Assembly: GCF_003996965.1 (NCBI RefSeq)
Contig: NZ_QWDM01000024.1
Location: 1 to 45,171 of the forward strand
Direction: 5' to 3'
Source: Flavobacterium cupreum
GTDB lineage: Bacteria > Bacteroidota > Bacteroidia > Flavobacteriales > Flavobacteriaceae
Length of the DNA: 45,171 bases
This document shows, piece after piece, positions 27,527 through 36,657 of the stretch; positions within the stretch are counted from its first letter, which is position 1, and every line of letters starts with the position of its first letter. Below the pieces are notes generated by a model, which had not been told where the DNA came from, did no database searches, and saw nothing but the letters and a program-made list of their open reading frames with translations. A program made the position numbers and the translations under genes.

Positions 27527-27705
27527 AAAAACAAAATAAACAAATAAAAACTTCCTTTTTAACAGTAGCCAAAACCCGCAAAAGACTTTGATTACTTCAT
27601 ATTCAGCCAATCCGGATCATTCATCTGAAATGACTATATTATTATTTTAATCGACACTCTGTCCAAAAAATTCTTCAGCGTTATTTTCTTAAAAACAAAT
27701 TGCAT

Positions 27706-28330
27706 TTACCTCAATTTTGCTATATTTTCAAAAACTTCTTTAACTTTTTGGGTAACCCCGAATAATCTTTGTCTGCAATGATTTCTTAAGTTATTCATTG
27801 AGAGCCGATACCCACACAAGTCACACCGCATTGAACCAGCCCGTAAGATTTTCTTCACTTGGATTTACTGCTCCTGTAGGCATAATTAAAGTCCATGGTT
27901 GTGGTCTTTTTACTCCTTTGATAAACTCAGGTCCATATAGATAACCTGAAAAAAGCTTTACAATTTCGCATCCTAATTATTCTGCTTTTTGTAATCTCCG
28001 TTAAGTTGCCACTACAATGACTATAATACTTTCTATGGTTACAGACTATTGTGATATCTTCTCTTAAAACAGGGGTTACGATAAAGTTGGCTCCCAGTTT
28101 GATATACAATGAGGCCGAAGATACATCTATAACTGACCCTAATCCCATAATCATTTCGGTAACTCTTTGATGGCGTATTTTCTAAGCGCATCAAAGAGTT
28201 CATGACTAAAATTAACCATGGCGGTAAACTTCATTAAACTAGCCCCCTACGTCATTAGAAACTTTCAGCACGTTGAAAGTCTTATTCCAAATGTAGAATT
28301 TAAAGCATATGCTGACAATGTGCACTACAG
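27706..28330 (-). pseudogene. eda: KDPG/KHG aldolase remnant
   Basis: The minus strand rebuilds an aldolase of the Eda type over several frames: VLKVSNDVGG, then MVNFSHELFDALRKYAIKEL, then MIMGLGSVIDVSSASLYIKL with GANFIVTPVLREDI, then TLIMPTGAVNPSEENLTGWF, then VTCVGIGS and GVTQKVKEVFENIAKLR before a stop. There are at least four frameshifts and one in-frame stop. The length (about 625 bp) fits a 210-220 residue aldolase. Eda cleaves 2-keto-3-deoxy-6-phosphogluconate in uronate and pectin degradation, so that pathway has been lost here. Confidence 0.85.
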
Positions 28331-28426
28331 CGTTTCAAATGTTTTTCCTATCTCAAACGTTTACACGATCGTTTTCGATAGATAGAAAATTTCTGTCTTC
28401 GAAAAACAAAATCAATCTAAAATGTC

Positions 28427-28525
28427 ATGCCGGGAGTTAAAAGCCCGAAATGCAGTAAAGTAGAGGCTGTTTTAAAGTCAGGATTTATCAGACAAAAGCA
28501 GCGTTATTATTGTAATTTCACTTAA
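28427..28525 (+). mobile_element. Zinc-finger fragment of an IS1-like transposase
   Basis: The short frame reads PGVKSPKCSKVEAVLKSGFI, then RQKQRYYCNFT and stop. CPxC...VVKSGFxxxKQRYxCKxC is the N-terminal zinc-binding helix of IS1-type and related transposases. One cysteine of each pair is missing and the catalytic part is absent. It lies directly before the dead LacI gene and may have helped cause its loss. Confidence 0.5.
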
Positions 28526-28528
28526 ATC

Positions 28529-29261
28529 ATGAAAGCCGAAAAGCAAAAAATAAAACAAAGAAAAATTACCAAACCACTATTATAGATATTGGTCAGGCAA
28601 TGGGAATTTCGGCAACAACGGTAAGCTGCGCTTTAAGAAATCATCCGAATATAAGTCCGGCGACTATTCAGGCCTTAAAACAAGTAGCATTGGAAATGGA
28701 ATACCGCCCAAATCTAATGTCAAGAAATTTCGCCAACAAACAAACTCAAACCATTGGGGTGATTATTCCGCATCTTCAGTCTACTTTTTTTTCTTCAATG
28801 CTTGGCGGAATTCAAAAGGTTGCTTCTAAAAATGGGTTTAAAGTAACTATCTGCCTTTCGAATGAAGATTACCAAACTGAATTGGAAAATGTATAGGCAT
28901 TAATGGACAGCCCTGTTGACGGACTTTTGGTTTGTCATTCCGCAAGTACCACTGCATTTTGATTATATCGATAACTACAGCAAAAAGGAATTGCAATTAT
29001 CAATGTCTACAGAATAAGCCCTTCGGCTAAAACATCAAAAGTTTTGGCAAAAATATAGAAGGTGCTGAAAAAGTCACCGAACATCTTTTACAACAGGGAT
29101 ACAAAAGATTCGGAATGATCCTGGTACCAAAATCTCTAACCATTACCGAAGAGCGCTTATTGGCTTAATTGAATATTTTAAAATCTTCTCTTACAATCTG
29201 TTTTGTCTTCCCCATGATATCCGAAGGATCTTATATTGACTTGGAAACTGTCGAAATATAA
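28529..29261 (+). pseudogene. Second LacI-family regulator, degraded
   Basis: The best part is TIIDIGQAMGISATTVSCAL, then EYRPNLMSRNFANKQTQTIG and IIPHLQSTFFSSMLGGIQKV. An in-frame TAG at 28894 follows ELENV. Homology continues out of frame: ALMDSPVDGLLVCHSAS, KGIAIINVYRISPSAKTSKV, NIEGAEKVTEHLLQQGYKRF and PKSLTITEERL. The frame also breaks just after the first ATG (28529). Roughly the first two thirds of a LacI protein remain. It directly precedes the operator pair and the GH16 gene and was probably their cognate repressor. Confidence 0.85.
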
Positions 29262-29328
29262 TATTATTTTTTTCAAGGCATACCTTTAATAGTAATCGTT
29301 TTTTTCTTCAATAAATACAAATACAATA

Positions 29329-29361
29329 ATTTGCGCAAATTTAATTTACGTTTGCGCAAAT
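29329..29361. promoter_or_regulatory. Twin palindromic operators upstream of GH16
   Basis: ATTTGCGCAAAT (29329-29340) and TTTGCGCAAAT (29351-29361) are two near-identical palindromes. Their centres are 21 bp apart (29334.5 and 29355.5), two helical turns. A central CG palindrome is typical of LacI-family sites. They lie about 200 bases before the GH16 start. Confidence 0.65.
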
Positions 29362-29559
29362 AAATAGCATTTTTTCCGAGATTTTTTATTGCATGTATAA
29401 TTTTTTTATTTAATTTTCGCCAAATATCCAACAATACAAGTCTCTAAACTAAGTACTTAAATTTTAATTTAAAAGAATTCGACTTTCAAATTACAAATCC
29501 GAATTCTAAAGACTCATTGTTAATTTTATACATTACTAACTATAAACCAAATCATTTTT

Positions 29560-32082
29560 ATGAAAAAAACACTAACCTTTATTAGTGTAAAAGTTTTCTT
29601 TTGCACTTTATCATGTATGCTGCTTTTTAATTTTAGCGCAAAAGCCCAAAACTACCAATTGGTATGGTCTGACGAGTTTAACGGCACTGGTGCTCCAGAT
29701 CCCAAAAAATGGGGTTATGAATTAGGAGGAAATATCAGAAACAACGAGTTACAGTATTACACAACAAATTCTAATAACATAAAACAAAACAATGGAAATT
29801 TGGAAATTACGGTTGTTAAAGAAAATGTAGGCGGAAAAAATTATACTTCGGCAAGTGTAATTACTTTGAATAAAGCTGCCTGGACTTACGGAAAAATCGA
29901 AGGACGTTTTAAAATGCCAAAAGGTAAAGGATTATGGTCGTGTTTCTGGACATTAGGATCAAACTTTCCTCAAATTGGCTGGCCAAGGTGTGGTGAAATC
30001 GACATTTTCGAACATGTTAACAGCGAAACTGTAGCGCACGGTACGGCACATTGGGCAGGTGCCAATGAACTGCATGTGCAGGATGGAACTTCTTACACTG
30101 TTGATGTTACGCAATGGCATGTTTATTCGATAACCTGGGATGCTAACTATATCAAATGGTATGTCGATGATGTGCTTTACAAACAATTTAGAATTACAGA
30201 TGGATATAATTATACTGCAGAGTACCATCTGCCTCAATATATTTTAATAAACCTGCCTATTGGTGGAAGCTGGCCGGGCGATCCTGACGCAACAACAGTT
30301 TTGCCGGCTACTATGTATTGCGACTATGTTAGGGTTTACAAAAATATAGACACTACTCAAAAAGCAATTACAGGTTTTTCAACTTCCCCAGCTAACCTAA
30401 CATTAAACATAGGCAGCAGACAAGTTATCAATACAACATTTACACCTTCTGATGCAACAAACCAAATTGTAAACTGGACATCGAGCAATACTTCTGTAGC
30501 TATTGTAAATAATTGGGGAATGGTTACGGGAGTTAGCGCGGGAACTGCAGCAATAACTGGAACATCTTCCGACGGAAGAACCTCAACATGCTCTGTATCT
30601 GTTCAAATTTTTGCCAATGTCAATAAATTAGTCAATGGAAATTTTGACGCCAATACAACACCGACCCAAACACCCACAGGCTGGAACGAATGGGGAAGTG
30701 TCACAACTGCACAAACTTCTAATCTATCGCCACATTCTTCAAATTATAAAGGAACACAGTCAGGAGCGGCTCCTTTTGAGGTTGCTGTATCACAAACCTT
30801 AACCGCACTAGCCAATGGAAATTACACGATGAAAGCCTGGGTTAGAAGCTCCGGCGGACAAACTTGGGCAACCATGTATGCCAAAGGATATGGCGGAAGT
30901 GACCTAAGCTATTCTATAGCTTCGAGTATACCAAATTGGACACAAGTGCAGATCAACAATATTAAAGTTACCAATAATACCTGCGAAGTTGGTTTCTATC
31001 AATCAGGACTGGCTAATAATTTTATAGATTACGATGATGTCGAATTTTATCTTTCGCCTATTGCAATAACAGGATTTACATTTTCACAGGGCAGTATGAC
31101 AATGCCTATTGGAAGCAGTAGGGTAATAAATACCGTTTTTTCCCCAAACAACGCAAGTAACCAAGGCGTAACCTGGACTTCAAGCAATACTGCTGTGGCG
31201 ACAGTAAGCAATTTAGGAATCGTAAATGCAGTAAGTGCAGGTTCTACAATAATTACCGGAACAGCATCAGACGGTAAAACTGCAACATGTACAGTCTCTG
31301 TACAAAATTTGGTAAATGTAAATAAACTGGTAAACGGAAACTTTGATGCTAATACAACAGCGACCCAGACACCAACAGGCTGGACAGAATACGGACCGGG
31401 CATTGCAAATGCCCAAACTTCTGCAGATGCTCCGCATTCTCCAAATTACAAAGGAATTCAATGGGGAAATACTGAATTTGAGGTGTCCGTTTTTCAATCT
31501 CTTTCGGGAATCGTAAACGGAAATTATACCATGAAAGCATGGGTTCGCAGTTCAGGCGGACAAAGCACCGCCGTTATGTATGCCAAAAATTATGGGGCTG
31601 GTCCGATAGAATATCCTCTAAATACAAGTATCGCCACTTGGACAGAAGTACAAATAAATAATATATTAGTAACCAATAACAGCTGTGAACTGGGTTTTTA
31701 TCAATATTCCGGGGCAGCTAATAAATGGCTAGATTACGATGATATTGAATTTTACCTTACTTCTGCTGTTTCTTCGAATGCCACACTTAGTTCAAAAAAA
31801 GTATCATCGGCTGTAAATGAAGATCAAAGTATATTAGGAGCTCAAAATTTTATGGCTTACCCAAATCCGGTAAGGTCAGATTCGCAGTTAAATATTACGT
31901 CAACTGACGCACTGCCTTTTGATGTTGTTCTTTCGGATATAAATGGTAGTATCGTGTATTCACAATTTATGAATACGGAAAACGCTGTAAAGATTCAGCT
32001 GCCAAATTTAAATAAAGGAATTTACTTTTTAAGAACTACAAATTCTACCAAAGCGAGAATTCAAAAAATAGTTGTGGAATAA
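29560..32082 (+). CDS. Secreted GH16 beta-glucanase with two BIG2-CBM modules and T9SS tail
   Basis: An 840-residue protein. The signal peptide ends at about residue 29. The GH16 catalytic domain (about 31-265) has GEIDIFEHV, with Glu146 (nucleophile), Asp148 and Glu151 (acid/base) of the ExDxxE motif. Two tandem modules follow, each a BIG2 domain (ITGFSTSPANLTLNIGS; ITGFTFSQGSMTMPIGS) and a CBM-like domain (NKLVNGNFDANTT... FIDYDDVEFYL). They cover about 268-505 and 506-750. A type A T9SS sorting domain closes (AYPNPVRSDSQLNI). The likely substrate is a beta-1,3-glucan such as laminarin, secreted to the surface. Confidence 0.93.
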   Translation: MKKTLTFISVKVFFCTLSCMLLFNFSAKAQNYQLVWSDEFNGTGAPDPKKWGYELGGNIRNNELQYYTTNSNNIKQNNGNLEITVVKENVGGKNYTSASVITLNKAAWTYGKIEGRFKMPKGKGLWSCFWTLGSNFPQIGWPRCGEIDIFEHVNSETVAHGTAHWAGANELHVQDGTSYTVDVTQWHVYSITWDANYIKWYVDDVLYKQFRITDGYNYTAEYHLPQYILINLPIGGSWPGDPDATTVLPATMYCDYVRVYKNIDTTQKAITGFSTSPANLTLNIGSRQVINTTFTPSDATNQIVNWTSSNTSVAIVNNWGMVTGVSAGTAAITGTSSDGRTSTCSVSVQIFANVNKLVNGNFDANTTPTQTPTGWNEWGSVTTAQTSNLSPHSSNYKGTQSGAAPFEVAVSQTLTALANGNYTMKAWVRSSGGQTWATMYAKGYGGSDLSYSIASSIPNWTQVQINNIKVTNNTCEVGFYQSGLANNFIDYDDVEFYLSPIAITGFTFSQGSMTMPIGSSRVINTVFSPNNASNQGVTWTSSNTAVATVSNLGIVNAVSAGSTIITGTASDGKTATCTVSVQNLVNVNKLVNGNFDANTTATQTPTGWTEYGPGIANAQTSADAPHSPNYKGIQWGNTEFEVSVFQSLSGIVNGNYTMKAWVRSSGGQSTAVMYAKNYGAGPIEYPLNTSIATWTEVQINNILVTNNSCELGFYQYSGAANKWLDYDDIEFYLTSAVSSNATLSSKKVSSAVNEDQSILGAQNFMAYPNPVRSDSQLNITSTDALPFDVVLSDINGSIVYSQFMNTENAVKIQLPNLNKGIYFLRTTNSTKARIQKIVVE

Positions 32083-32159
32083 ACAAATGGTCATTCTACT
32101 GCGTGACTTTTAATCTTTTTATAAATGGATCAGCCACAGAAAAAAATTGAATGGTTCGG

Positions 32160-32460
32160 CTATAAAAAATTAATTAAAAAGTTGCGTAGTAGAATAATAT
32201 AAATTAAAACATTTTGTATGAGCCACTTGATAAAACGATGATCTTGTTCTATAATATTGTTGAGATATTTACACTGTCGGGTTTTAATCTTTGAGAAAGA
32301 ATACTTGTTATAGACTCTGATAGCGGCAATATTAGAGCCACTTTTATCAATATTAATCACTCTTGGCCTGTAGTTATTACCAAGTGCTTTAATTGGAAAT
32401 GACTGCATGTTCATTCTCTGCCTTTTTCTGGTCAAAAGAAAATCTACTGTATTGCCTGAT
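32160..32460 (-). mobile_element. Remnant of an IS6-family transposase
   Basis: The minus strand reads SGNTVDFLLTRKRQRMNMQS, IKALGNNYRPRVINIDKSGS, then KTRQCKYLNNIIEQDHRFIK. These are segments of the DDE core of IS6/IS240-type transposases (VINIDKSGSN and EQDHRFIKW, holding the second Asp and the Glu). The N-terminal half and the normal C-terminus are absent, so it is inactive. It lies 78 bases after the GH16 gene. Confidence 0.8.
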
Positions 32461-32927
32461 TTAATATTAAAAAAAATATTGGAAGCATGTTTTTTCTAAG
32501 TCTCTATTTTATGTACATGGACAATCAATTGATAGAATTACTACGAACAAGGAAGTAACTCGTATAGAAAATACTTTCTGCTGATAATATGCAGGGCAGG
32601 AGAACTTTTACTCCCAGTATTGACATCCCAATAGGTTAATATAAACCTAAATTTAAAATATACTGATGTTGTATAATAGATTTCGATTATCAATTACCTT
32701 TTAGTATTAATCGGTTTTAAGAATTTATATGGCGAAGATAAAATTAAGCTTTAAATAAGACAGAACCGAATAGCAAGCATATACATTTTAAAAATAAAGT
32801 GCAGGTAAAATAAAATTTAATTTTATTAATAAATTATATCTTAGTCGATAGAATTCATCCAGAATGTTACAGCTACTATTAAACGTTGAATTTCCGGTTT
32901 AACTTTATTAAACACTAAAACAAAAAT
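32461..32927. other. Intergenic stretch without recognisable gene
   Basis: AT-rich, with stops in all frames. A possible remnant near 32560-32640 on the minus strand could not be assigned to a family. Confidence 0.5.
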
Positions 32928-33617
32928 ATGCAAACAATTGGTCTTATCGGCGGAATTAGCTGGGTTTCAACAGTTGATTACTACAAATTAATTAATCAGG
33001 GGATTAATGAAAAATTGGGCGGGCTCAACTACTCTCAATGTCTCATATATTCGTTCAATTATGCGGATATTAAAAAAAACAATGACATAAACGATTGGGA
33101 AACAACTTTTAAAATGGTTTTAAAGGCCTGTAATGATTTAAAATTTTGTGGAGCAAAAGCGATTGTACTCTGTGCCAATACAATGCACTTTTTAGCAGAC
33201 AGACTTGAAAATGAAATTGGTTTGCCAATTATTCATATTGCTACGGCCACTGCGACAGAAATTGAGAAAAAAAGATTAAAGAAAGTAGGCTTACTTGGGA
33301 CAAAATTCACAATGGAACTTGATTTTTTTAAATCTAAATTGGCAGACAAAGGAATTGCAACAATTATTCCAAATGATGCGGATAGGGAATTTGTACATAA
33401 TACAATTTTTGAAGAATTAGGAAAAGGTCTTGTAACTGCCGAAACAAAAAAAAGGTATTTAAAAATAATTGAGGAGCTTGTAGAAAACGGAGCTGAAGGG
33501 ATTATTCTGGGTTGTACCGAAATCCCATTAGTTATTCATCAAAATGACGTTAAGGTGCCGGTATTTGACACGGCATTATTACATTCAAAAGCAGCGATTG
33601 AATTTCAATTAAGTTAA
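32928..33617 (+). CDS. Aspartate/glutamate racemase-family protein
   Basis: A 229-residue protein of the Asp/Glu/hydantoin racemase family. It starts MQTIGLIGGISWVSTVDYYK. The two catalytic cysteines are in AIVLCANTMH (about residue 85) and ILGCTEIPLV (about 195), one acting on each face of the substrate. The length fits cofactor-free amino-acid racemases. The substrate (Asp, Glu or other) is not evident. The gene stands alone. Confidence 0.9.
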   Translation: MQTIGLIGGISWVSTVDYYKLINQGINEKLGGLNYSQCLIYSFNYADIKKNNDINDWETTFKMVLKACNDLKFCGAKAIVLCANTMHFLADRLENEIGLPIIHIATATATEIEKKRLKKVGLLGTKFTMELDFFKSKLADKGIATIIPNDADREFVHNTIFEELGKGLVTAETKKRYLKIIEELVENGAEGIILGCTEIPLVIHQNDVKVPVFDTALLHSKAAIEFQLS

Positions 33618-33715
33618 AAAAGTTACAAGCAACAACAATTTGGTAATAGTGAGGCTAAAGTAATTTGAAGTAAAATAAATATCTTTAATTCATATATTGA
33701 TCTAATTATAAATAA

Positions 33716-33742
33716 ATGATCACAATTTCAAAAGGAAACTAA
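33716..33742 (+). repeat. 5' fragment of the ABM monooxygenase gene
   Basis: ATGATCACAATTTCAAAAGG followed by AAC TAA encodes MITISKGN. A run of 21 bases including the ATG is identical to the start of the ABM gene at 35817. It is a duplicated gene start left before the AraC gene. Confidence 0.6.
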
Positions 33743-33761
33743 ACATTTCCATAAACTAATA

Positions 33762-34598
33762 TTGATGAATAAGATATTCCACATATTCAAAGTTGACGAA
33801 TTGGAAGCCAAAAAGATTTCTGACCAACCTGATGCGCCACATAATCACGATTTCGAAGAATTATTGATAGGATTAAATGGAGGACTAGAACATTTTATAG
33901 ATTTTAATTCTACCAAAACCCTAGCCCCTTTTGTTAGTTTTATTACCAAAGGAAAAATGCACCGTATTATTCCTAGCATTTATAATGGTGAATGCGATAT
34001 TTGGGTGATTCGTTTCAAAAGCGAATTTATTCCAGAAACCACGTTTCAGCTGTATTCTCTTTATCACAAACAAGCCAACCTAAAATTACAAAATGACAAA
34101 CGTTTTCAAAGGTTTGTTGAACTCTGTAAAATGATGTTGGATGAAACAACTCAAGAAAATCCAAATTATGCAATCATAAAGCAGCTTCTAAGTGTTTTAT
34201 TAACGATGATAGAAGCCGAAAGAAGAAAAATTGAATGGTCAAATGAATCTCAACAAAAAACTCAACACATTTCATTTGGAAACTTTCTTAAAATTCTTGA
34301 AGAAAATTATAAAAGCCCCGTTGGGGTTGAATTTTATGCCGAAAAGTTGTTTATGTCTTCCCGAAACCTAAATCTAATTTGCCATACTATTTTAGAACAA
34401 AGTGTTTTTGAAATCATAGAAACACGTAAGCTTATTGAAGCTAAAAATTTATTGATTTCAACTGAAAAAACAATTTCTGAAATAGCTTATGAATTAGGAT
34501 ATAATGAAAATTCATACTTCTCCAATGTATTCAAAAAGAAGTCTGGGCAATCACCAACCGAGTTTAGAGAAGAAATGAAAAACAGACTTATTTCCTAA
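33762..34598 (+). CDS. AraC-family transcriptional regulator
   Basis: A 278-residue protein. The N-terminal cupin-like sensor (about 1-100) contains PHNHDFEELLIGLNG and the salt-bridge region FITKGKMHRIIPS. The C-terminal double helix-turn-helix (about 180-275) has EFYAEKLFMSSRNLNLICHT, ISEIAYELGYNENSYFSNVF and KKKSGQSPTEFRE. It likely activates the genes that start at 34693. A canonical -7 element lies in the 94-base gap. Confidence 0.92.
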   Translation: MMNKIFHIFKVDELEAKKISDQPDAPHNHDFEELLIGLNGGLEHFIDFNSTKTLAPFVSFITKGKMHRIIPSIYNGECDIWVIRFKSEFIPETTFQLYSLYHKQANLKLQNDKRFQRFVELCKMMLDETTQENPNYAIIKQLLSVLLTMIEAERRKIEWSNESQQKTQHISFGNFLKILEENYKSPVGVEFYAEKLFMSSRNLNLICHTILEQSVFEIIETRKLIEAKNLLISTEKTISEIAYELGYNENSYFSNVFKKKSGQSPTEFREEMKNRLIS

Positions 34599-34649
34599 AT
34601 CTACAATTCAATTACCGAATATTGTATTAAATAAAGTGGGCCTCGTCTC

Positions 34650-34657
34650 TATCTTTG
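34650..34657 (+). promoter_or_regulatory. -7 promoter element before the SnoaL-like gene
   Basis: TATCTTTG matches TAnnTTTG exactly, 36 bases before the ATG at 34693. A TTG sits roughly 25 bp upstream, a little far for a perfect -33, which would fit an activator-dependent promoter. Confidence 0.6.
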
Positions 34658-34692
34658 CATTGTTAATTTACTGGTAACCAATTAAAAAAAAT

Positions 34693-35274
34693 ATGAAAAC
34701 AAAAAAAGCAATTTACGCAATCATACTTGCCTTCGCACTAACAACTTTTATAAGTTGTAAAAAAGAAGCTAATACTGATTCTGAAAGTCAAGCAACAATT
34801 ACATCTCTACAAAAACAAATTACAGAACTAACTGCTAATAGTACTTTGGTAAATGAAAATTTAATAAAATTTGACACGCTTGATTATACCGTTTTTTCAA
34901 ATCAAGAATGGACAAGATTACACGAAAGTCACGCCAAAAACATTAAAGTAAATTGGCCCGATGGTCATTTCACAACTGGTATCGAAAAACATATTGAAGA
35001 TTTGAAAGCAATGTTTGTATATGCGCCAGATACGAGAATTAAACAACATCCTATCCGTTTTGGTTCTGGACAATATACCGCAGTAGCAGGAATAATGGAA
35101 GGAACTTTTACAAAACCAATGCCTATTGGAGAGGGAAAATTCATTCAACCCACAGGAAAAAGTTTTAAACTGCCAATGGCTACCATCGGAATATGGAAAA
35201 ATGGTGTAATGATTGAAGAATTTTTGTATTGGGACAATAAAACCTATATGGATCAAATTGGTCTTGGAAAATAA
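34693..35274 (+). CDS. Lipoprotein with SnoaL-like domain
   Basis: A 193-residue protein. The signal segment ends in a lipobox FISC (Cys22), followed by a charged stretch and a short coiled coil (about 35-60). Residues about 65-190 look like a SnoaL/NTF2-like fold (WTRLHESHAKNIKVNWPDGH, TGIEKHIEDLKAMFVYAPDT, MEGTFTKPMPIG). SnoaL-like ester cyclases are often co-located with AraC and DoxX genes in flavobacteria. The reaction is unknown. It is probably the first gene of an operon with DoxX (36 bases downstream). Confidence 0.75.
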   Translation: MKTKKAIYAIILAFALTTFISCKKEANTDSESQATITSLQKQITELTANSTLVNENLIKFDTLDYTVFSNQEWTRLHESHAKNIKVNWPDGHFTTGIEKHIEDLKAMFVYAPDTRIKQHPIRFGSGQYTAVAGIMEGTFTKPMPIGEGKFIQPTGKSFKLPMATIGIWKNGVMIEEFLYWDNKTYMDQIGLGK

Positions 35275-35309
35275 TTTCAATAAAAAATTATAGTTAAATT
35301 TAAAACAAT

Positions 35310-35714
35310 ATGAAAATATCAGGAACAAAAATTGTTGAATGGTTTATACGTATCGCTCTTAGTGTTGGTCTTTTATCAGCTGTTGCCGATAGATTTGGAT
35401 TTTGGAGTAAAGAACTTTCGGCTTGGGGAAACTGGGAAAGTTTTTTGGCTTACACACAAAAAATAAATCCAATGTTTCCTCCATCATTAATTCCATTTTT
35501 AGGAGGATTAGCTACTATTTTAGAAATAGCATTTGCAATAGGGCTACTTTCTACTTTTAAAACCACATTTTTTGCCAAGGCAACAGGCTTTTTACTTTTA
35601 TTATTTGGATTGTCAATGGCATTTTCAACTAATATAAAAGCACCACTTGATTATTCCGTATTTTGTGCATCTGCTGCAGCGTTTTCATTAGGTATAATAG
35701 CGAAAAGAAATTGA
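35310..35714 (+). CDS. DoxX-family membrane protein
   Basis: A 134-residue protein with four transmembrane helices at about 8-30, 62-82, 88-105 and 110-130. The family signature is at the start (FIRIALSVGLLSAVADRFG) and in the middle (FLGGLATILEIAFAIGLL). DoxX proteins are linked to thiosulfate/quinone or redox contexts, with an unclear role. It lies between the SnoaL-like and ABM genes on the same strand. Confidence 0.9.
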   Translation: MKISGTKIVEWFIRIALSVGLLSAVADRFGFWSKELSAWGNWESFLAYTQKINPMFPPSLIPFLGGLATILEIAFAIGLLSTFKTTFFAKATGFLLLLFGLSMAFSTNIKAPLDYSVFCASAAAFSLGIIAKRN

Positions 35715-35816
35715 TTAAATAAAAAAACGTTAGAATAAAAGTTATTTAAAAAAATATACACATATTCACTCAATAATTTAATTTTAAAACCAAATCATAA
35801 ATTTAAAAAATAAAAA

Positions 35817-36149
35817 ATGATCACAATTTCAAAAGAACAAAATGCATTAACTTTAGTTAGTCTTTTTACAGTAGCACCAGAAAAACAAGATGAATTAATC
35901 AATTTACTTGTTTCTTGCACCGACGAGTTTATTGCGAGTTGCCCAGGGTTTATTTCCGCAACTTATCATAAAAGTTTAGACGGAAACAATGTAGCACTTT
36001 ATGCTCAATACGAAAATATGGAAGCTTTTCAAGGAGTGATTAATAGCGAAGGTGGAAAAAGGATGATAACTGAGGGCAGTAAAATTGCCTTGTCGTCTCA
36101 GCGTTTTTTGTGTACTGTTTTTGATACAAGAGAAGCAAACTCTAAATAA
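35817..36149 (+). CDS. Antibiotic biosynthesis monooxygenase-like (ABM) protein
   Basis: A 110-residue ferredoxin-like fold. Motifs are LTLVSLFTVAPEKQDELINL, CPGFISATYHKSLDGNNVAL and YAQYENMEAFQGVINS. Small ABM proteins oxidise quinol-like or aromatic substrates without cofactors and work as dimers. It ends 5 bases before the chimeric cupin frame at 36155. Its first 21 bases are also found before the AraC gene. Confidence 0.88.
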   Translation: MITISKEQNALTLVSLFTVAPEKQDELINLLVSCTDEFIASCPGFISATYHKSLDGNNVALYAQYENMEAFQGVINSEGGKRMITEGSKIALSSQRFLCTVFDTREANSK

Positions 36150-36154
36150 TTTCA

Positions 36155-36565
36155 CTGAATTTAAAAGATCAACTAAGGGACATTAAACACTATTTCTGTT
36201 CAAAAATCATTGCTGAAGTTAATGACCAGTACGTAAAAGTTGCCAAAATTAAAGGGCTAGAAGTTCCCTGGCATAATAAGGAATATGCCATAGCTAATGA
36301 AACTGCATACTCTTTTTCGGATATAGCTGAAATTCTTTCGGAAATTACTGGTAAAGAGGTTAATTATCACAAACCAGACAGTAAAACATATATAGAACAA
36401 TTGGTGAATGCAGGAGTTCCAGAAGGTAATGCTGCTTTTTTTGCCACTTTTGCAGAAGCTATTAAAAATGGAGAATTTGATACAAATCGAAGTGAGGTAG
36501 AAATGTTGTTAGGCAGAAAGCCAATTTCTCTAAAAGAATTTCTAAAAACTATTTACGGAAAATAA
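36155..36565 (+). pseudogene. In-frame chimera: cupin N-terminus joined to an NmrA/QOR2-type reductase C-terminus
   Basis: The frame is open for 136 codons but begins at CTG (36155), where the intact cupins have ATG. Residues 1-40 follow the cupin (NLKDQLRDIKHYF, then VNDQYVKVAKIKGLEVPWHN). The rest is the tail of an NAD(P)H-binding quinone reductase (KEYAIANETAYSFSDIAEIL, then FATFAEAIKNGEFDT and RSEVEMLLGRKPISLKEFLK). The cupin metal ligands are cut after WHN, and the reductase lacks its Rossmann half. The junction lies at about 36270, within a short AT-rich stretch. Expression without an ATG seems unlikely. Confidence 0.85.
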
Positions 36566-36657
36566 AATATGTCATAGATTTTAAAATTCAAAGCCGTCAT
36601 TTTGATAAAAAATTTTCATATATAAAAATCATATGACGGTAAATAAAATAAATAATT

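Noticed and set aside
28348..28392. AAACGTTT-type palindromes upstream of the dead aldolase, possible LacI operators
   Set aside because: They are short, differ from the twin operators at 29329, and their gene is dead, so support is too weak.
31047..31403. Antisense open frames within the GH16 gene
   Set aside because: They mirror the repeated BIG2/CBM codons and have no independent homology.
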